The notes under the pieces are model-generated. The model saw nothing but the letters and a program-made list of their open reading frames with translations, ran no database searches and was not told the DNA's origin. Source: Acidobacteriota bacterium (GTDB lineage Bacteria; Acidobacteriota; Vicinamibacteria; Vicinamibacterales; 2-12-FULL-66-21). Taken from it: a stretch of 8,201 nucleotides of DNA. Each line of letters opens with the position of its first letter. Within the stretch, counting starts at the first letter, position 1. Made by a program: the position numbers and the translations under genes. The stretch is taken from positions 1-8,201 of the forward strand of contig JACCXG010000634.1 in assembly GCA_013697225.1 (NCBI GenBank), written 5' to 3'. Of the stretch, positions 6,362-8,201 are shown piece by piece.

Positions 6362-7414
6362 ATGCGAATCGGCATCATCGGAGGGGGCAACATCAGCGGC
6401 ACCCACGCCCGTGCCGCTGCCGCTATTCCAGACGTCGAGGTGGTCGCCTTCCAGGGGGCGAACCGCGAGCGCACGCGTGCACTCGCCCAACCCTACGGCG
6501 CGCGCGTCTACGACACGGTGGACGAGCTCCTGGCGCACACCCCGCTGGATGTCGTGGCGATCGGCAGCCCGTCCGGGCTGCATGCCGACCAGGGCATCGC
6601 TGCCGCGGGGCGGGGGATCCACGTGCTGGTCGAGAAGCCAATCGACATCTCCACCCGGAAGGCTGACGCGCTCATCGACGCCTGCGACGCCGCCGGCGTG
6701 ATGCTCGGCGTCTTCTTCCAGGACCGGCTTCGGCCGGCGGTCGCGAACATGAAGGGGATGATCGACAGTGGCGCCCTGGGGACACCGGTGATGATTGCGG
6801 GACGCGTCCGGTGGTACCGGCCGCCGGAGTACTACTCAGGCTCCACGTGGCGGGGCACGTGGGAGCTGGACGGCGGGGGCGCGCTGATGAACCAGGCCAT
6901 CCACACAGTCGATCTGGTCTCCTGGATGTTTGGTCCCATTGCGAAAGTCTCGGCGTCGGTGTCAACCCGCGTTCACCGGATCGAGGTGGAGGACACAGCT
7001 GCGGCGCTGATCGAGTTCTCGAGCGGCGCACTCGGCACCATCGAAGCCGCAACCTCCCTGTACCCCGGCTACCCGCGACGGCTGGAGGTGACCGGATCCG
7101 AGGGGACGCTGGTGCTCGAGGACGACCGGCTCATTCGCGTCGACCTGCGCTCCGGGTCGGCCCCGGTGAGGGTGGCCGCGCCTGCCGTCGCCCCGCCGGA
7201 GAACGCCTCCTCTCCCGTGGTGTCGGACGCCAGCGCACACCAGCGCGTCATCGAGGATTTCCTTCGTGCCATCGAGAACGGGACCGTGCCCTCCTGCGAC
7301 GGCCGGGAGGGACGCAGGAGCGTGGAGCTCGTCGAAGCCATCTATGCCGCTGCGCGCAGCGGCGCCCCGGTGTCACTGCCCATGCCGGGCCCCGTCGCGA
7401 GCGGCCGGCAGTGA
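6362..7414 (+). CDS. Gfo/Idh/MocA-family NAD(P)-dependent oxidoreductase
   Basis: It probably oxidises a sugar or cyclitol hydroxyl (often C3 in glycoside pathways) with NAD(P). The 350 residues hold an N-terminal Rossmann fold with the nucleotide loop GIIGGGNISGTH (4-15), the GSPSGLHAD block (68-76) and the family's EKP triad (91-93) containing the catalytic lysine. The C-terminal alpha/beta domain has GGGALMNQAIHTVDL (171-185), with H181 and D184 as likely active-site residues. NQ stands where many members have D-x-G before the histidine, a variant shared by a recognised subset. No signal peptide is present because the Rossmann strand begins at residue 2, so the enzyme should be cytoplasmic, unlike its three neighbours. 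GAGGGA lies 9 bases before the ATG. The gap after DUF6807 is 3 bases, and its stop overlaps the next start as GTGA. The substrate cannot be named. Confidence 0.94.
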   Translation: MRIGIIGGGNISGTHARAAAAIPDVEVVAFQGANRERTRALAQPYGARVYDTVDELLAHTPLDVVAIGSPSGLHADQGIAAAGRGIHVLVEKPIDISTRKADALIDACDAAGVMLGVFFQDRLRPAVANMKGMIDSGALGTPVMIAGRVRWYRPPEYYSGSTWRGTWELDGGGALMNQAIHTVDLVSWMFGPIAKVSASVSTRVHRIEVEDTAAALIEFSSGALGTIEAATSLYPGYPRRLEVTGSEGTLVLEDDRLIRVDLRSGSAPVRVAAPAVAPPENASSPVVSDASAHQRVIEDFLRAIENGTVPSCDGREGRRSVELVEAIYAAARSGAPVSLPMPGPVASGRQ

Positions 7415-8201
7415 ACAGGCGCGAGTTCCTCGCGGGCGCAGGGGCGCTGCCTGCCCTGGCCGTTCTTCCCGCTGCACAGGGTCAGGGGCCCACGCCGGCA
7501 GGAGCGGCGCCCCTGAAGCTCGGGACGGTCACCTACAACATCGCGACCGACTGGGATGTCCCGACCATCATCAAGAACCTGACCGAAGTAGGGATGGACG
7601 GGGTCGAGCTTCGGACGACCCACAAGCACGGGGTGGAGATCTCGCTCACCCCCGCGGAACGGGCGGAGGTCCGGAAGCGGTTCGAGGATTCGCCGGTGAA
7701 GATCGGGGGCCTCGGGACGGTCTGCGAGTACCACGCCGCGGATCCTGCGGTGGTCCGGAGGAACATCGACGAGACGAAGGCCTGGGTGGTGCTCGCCCGC
7801 GACATCGGCTCCCCCGGCGTCAAGGTGCGGCCCAACGGCATCCCGAAGGGGGCGTCGGAAGAACAGACCCTGGAGCAGATCGGCAAGGCGCTCGCCGAGT
7901 GCGGCGCGGCCGCGCGCGATCACGGGGTGACGATCCAGCTCGAAGTGCACGGCGCCCAGACGTCCCGGTTGCCGGCCATCCGCAAGATCATGGACCACGC
8001 CGGGAACCACCCCGGCGTGCAGGTGTGCTGGAATTCCAATCAGACCGATTTGCTCGACGGCGGATTCGGGCCGGCATTCGATCTGGTGAAGCACCAGATC
8101 GGGCAGGTCCACATGCGGGACCTGTTCCTGGAGGAGTATCCCTGGCGGACCTTGATCAGCGCGCTCGCCGGGATGAACTTCGGCGGCTACTGCTTTGCCG
8201 A
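7411..8201 (+). CDS. Tat-exported sugar phosphate isomerase/epimerase-like TIM barrel protein, cut by window edge
   Basis: It belongs to the xylose-isomerase-like TIM-barrel (AP endonuclease 2) superfamily, whose members isomerise, epimerise or cleave sugars using a divalent metal. The 263 visible codons start at GTG 7411, overlapping the previous stop by 4 bases, and run off the right edge. The start is supported by a twin-arginine signal, NRREFLAGAG at residues 2-11 with a hydrophobic stretch to about 24, which predicts folded export. Barrel strands seen are KLGTVTYNI (36-44), GMDGVELR (61-68), KIGGLGTVCEYH (97-108), VTIQLEVHG (173-181), VQVCWNSNQTD (203-213) and IGQVHMRD (230-237). E178 and H234 look like metal ligands. 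Where many members have Asp after the fifth-to-sixth strand, this one reads N208. A final ligand glutamate would lie just past the edge. Related barrels act as lyases on 3-keto C-glycosides, so cleavage is possible. Confidence 0.88.
   Translation, partial: MNRREFLAGAGALPALAVLPAAQGQGPTPAGAAPLKLGTVTYNIATDWDVPTIIKNLTEVGMDGVELRTTHKHGVEISLTPAERAEVRKRFEDSPVKIGGLGTVCEYHAADPAVVRRNIDETKAWVVLARDIGSPGVKVRPNGIPKGASEEQTLEQIGKALAECGAAARDHGVTIQLEVHGAQTSRLPAIRKIMDHAGNHPGVQVCWNSNQTDLLDGGFGPAFDLVKHQIGQVHMRDLFLEEYPWRTLISALAGMNFGGYCFA

Noticed and set aside
4706..6622. A 638-codon open frame on the minus strand across DUF1080, DUF6807 and the start of the oxidoreductase
   Set aside because: It lies antisense to three well-supported genes and its translation has no recognisable domain and is rich in Arg, Gly, Pro, Val and Leu. 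Long antisense frames are expected in GC-rich coding DNA.

Overview
The window is GC-rich (roughly two-thirds G+C by eye), densely coding, and split into two divergently transcribed gene clusters. They are separated by a single 182-base intergenic region at 4380-4561. No rRNA, tRNA, CRISPR array, insertion sequence or obvious intrinsic terminator was seen. I found no frameshift or broken gene. Both edges cut genes: mrdA at the left and a TIM-barrel isomerase-like gene at the right. The organism is inferred to be an Acidobacteriota-type soil or environmental bacterium, perhaps Vicinamibacteria-like. The reasons are the high GC, the style of the mreB sequence, and the exported DUF1080 / Gfo-Idh-MocA / Tat-targeted sugar-isomerase cassette. 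This taxonomic guess is not proven by anything in the window.

Left half, minus strand, read from 4379 down to 1: a GAF-GGDEF diguanylate cyclase, then mreB, mreC, mreD and the first 261 codons of mrdA (penicillin-binding protein 2). The spacings are 25 bases, 28 bases, a 4-base ATGA overlap, and 17 bases, which is typical of one operon. MreB filaments, MreC and MreD link to PBP2 to direct lateral cell-wall synthesis (the elongasome). The unusual part is the c-di-GMP synthase with an intact catalytic motif and inhibitory site at the head of this operon.

Right half, plus strand, 4562 to 8201: a secreted DUF1080 (3-keto-glycoside hydrolase-like) protein, a secreted DUF6807/PmoA-family protein, a Gfo/Idh/MocA NAD(P)-dependent oxidoreductase without a signal peptide, and a twin-arginine-exported xylose-isomerase-like TIM barrel protein. 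Spacings are 9, 3 and -4 bases, so they almost certainly form one transcription unit. Together they look like a carbohydrate or glycoside breakdown cassette that works by oxidation to a 3-keto sugar followed by bond cleavage. The substrate cannot be read from the sequence.

The intergenic region holds two divergent extended -10 promoter candidates (TGCTATAAC on plus, TGCTATTAT on minus). They lie in a 7-base inverted repeat with arms 29 bases apart. A perfect 12-base palindrome lies in the presumed leader of the sugar cassette.
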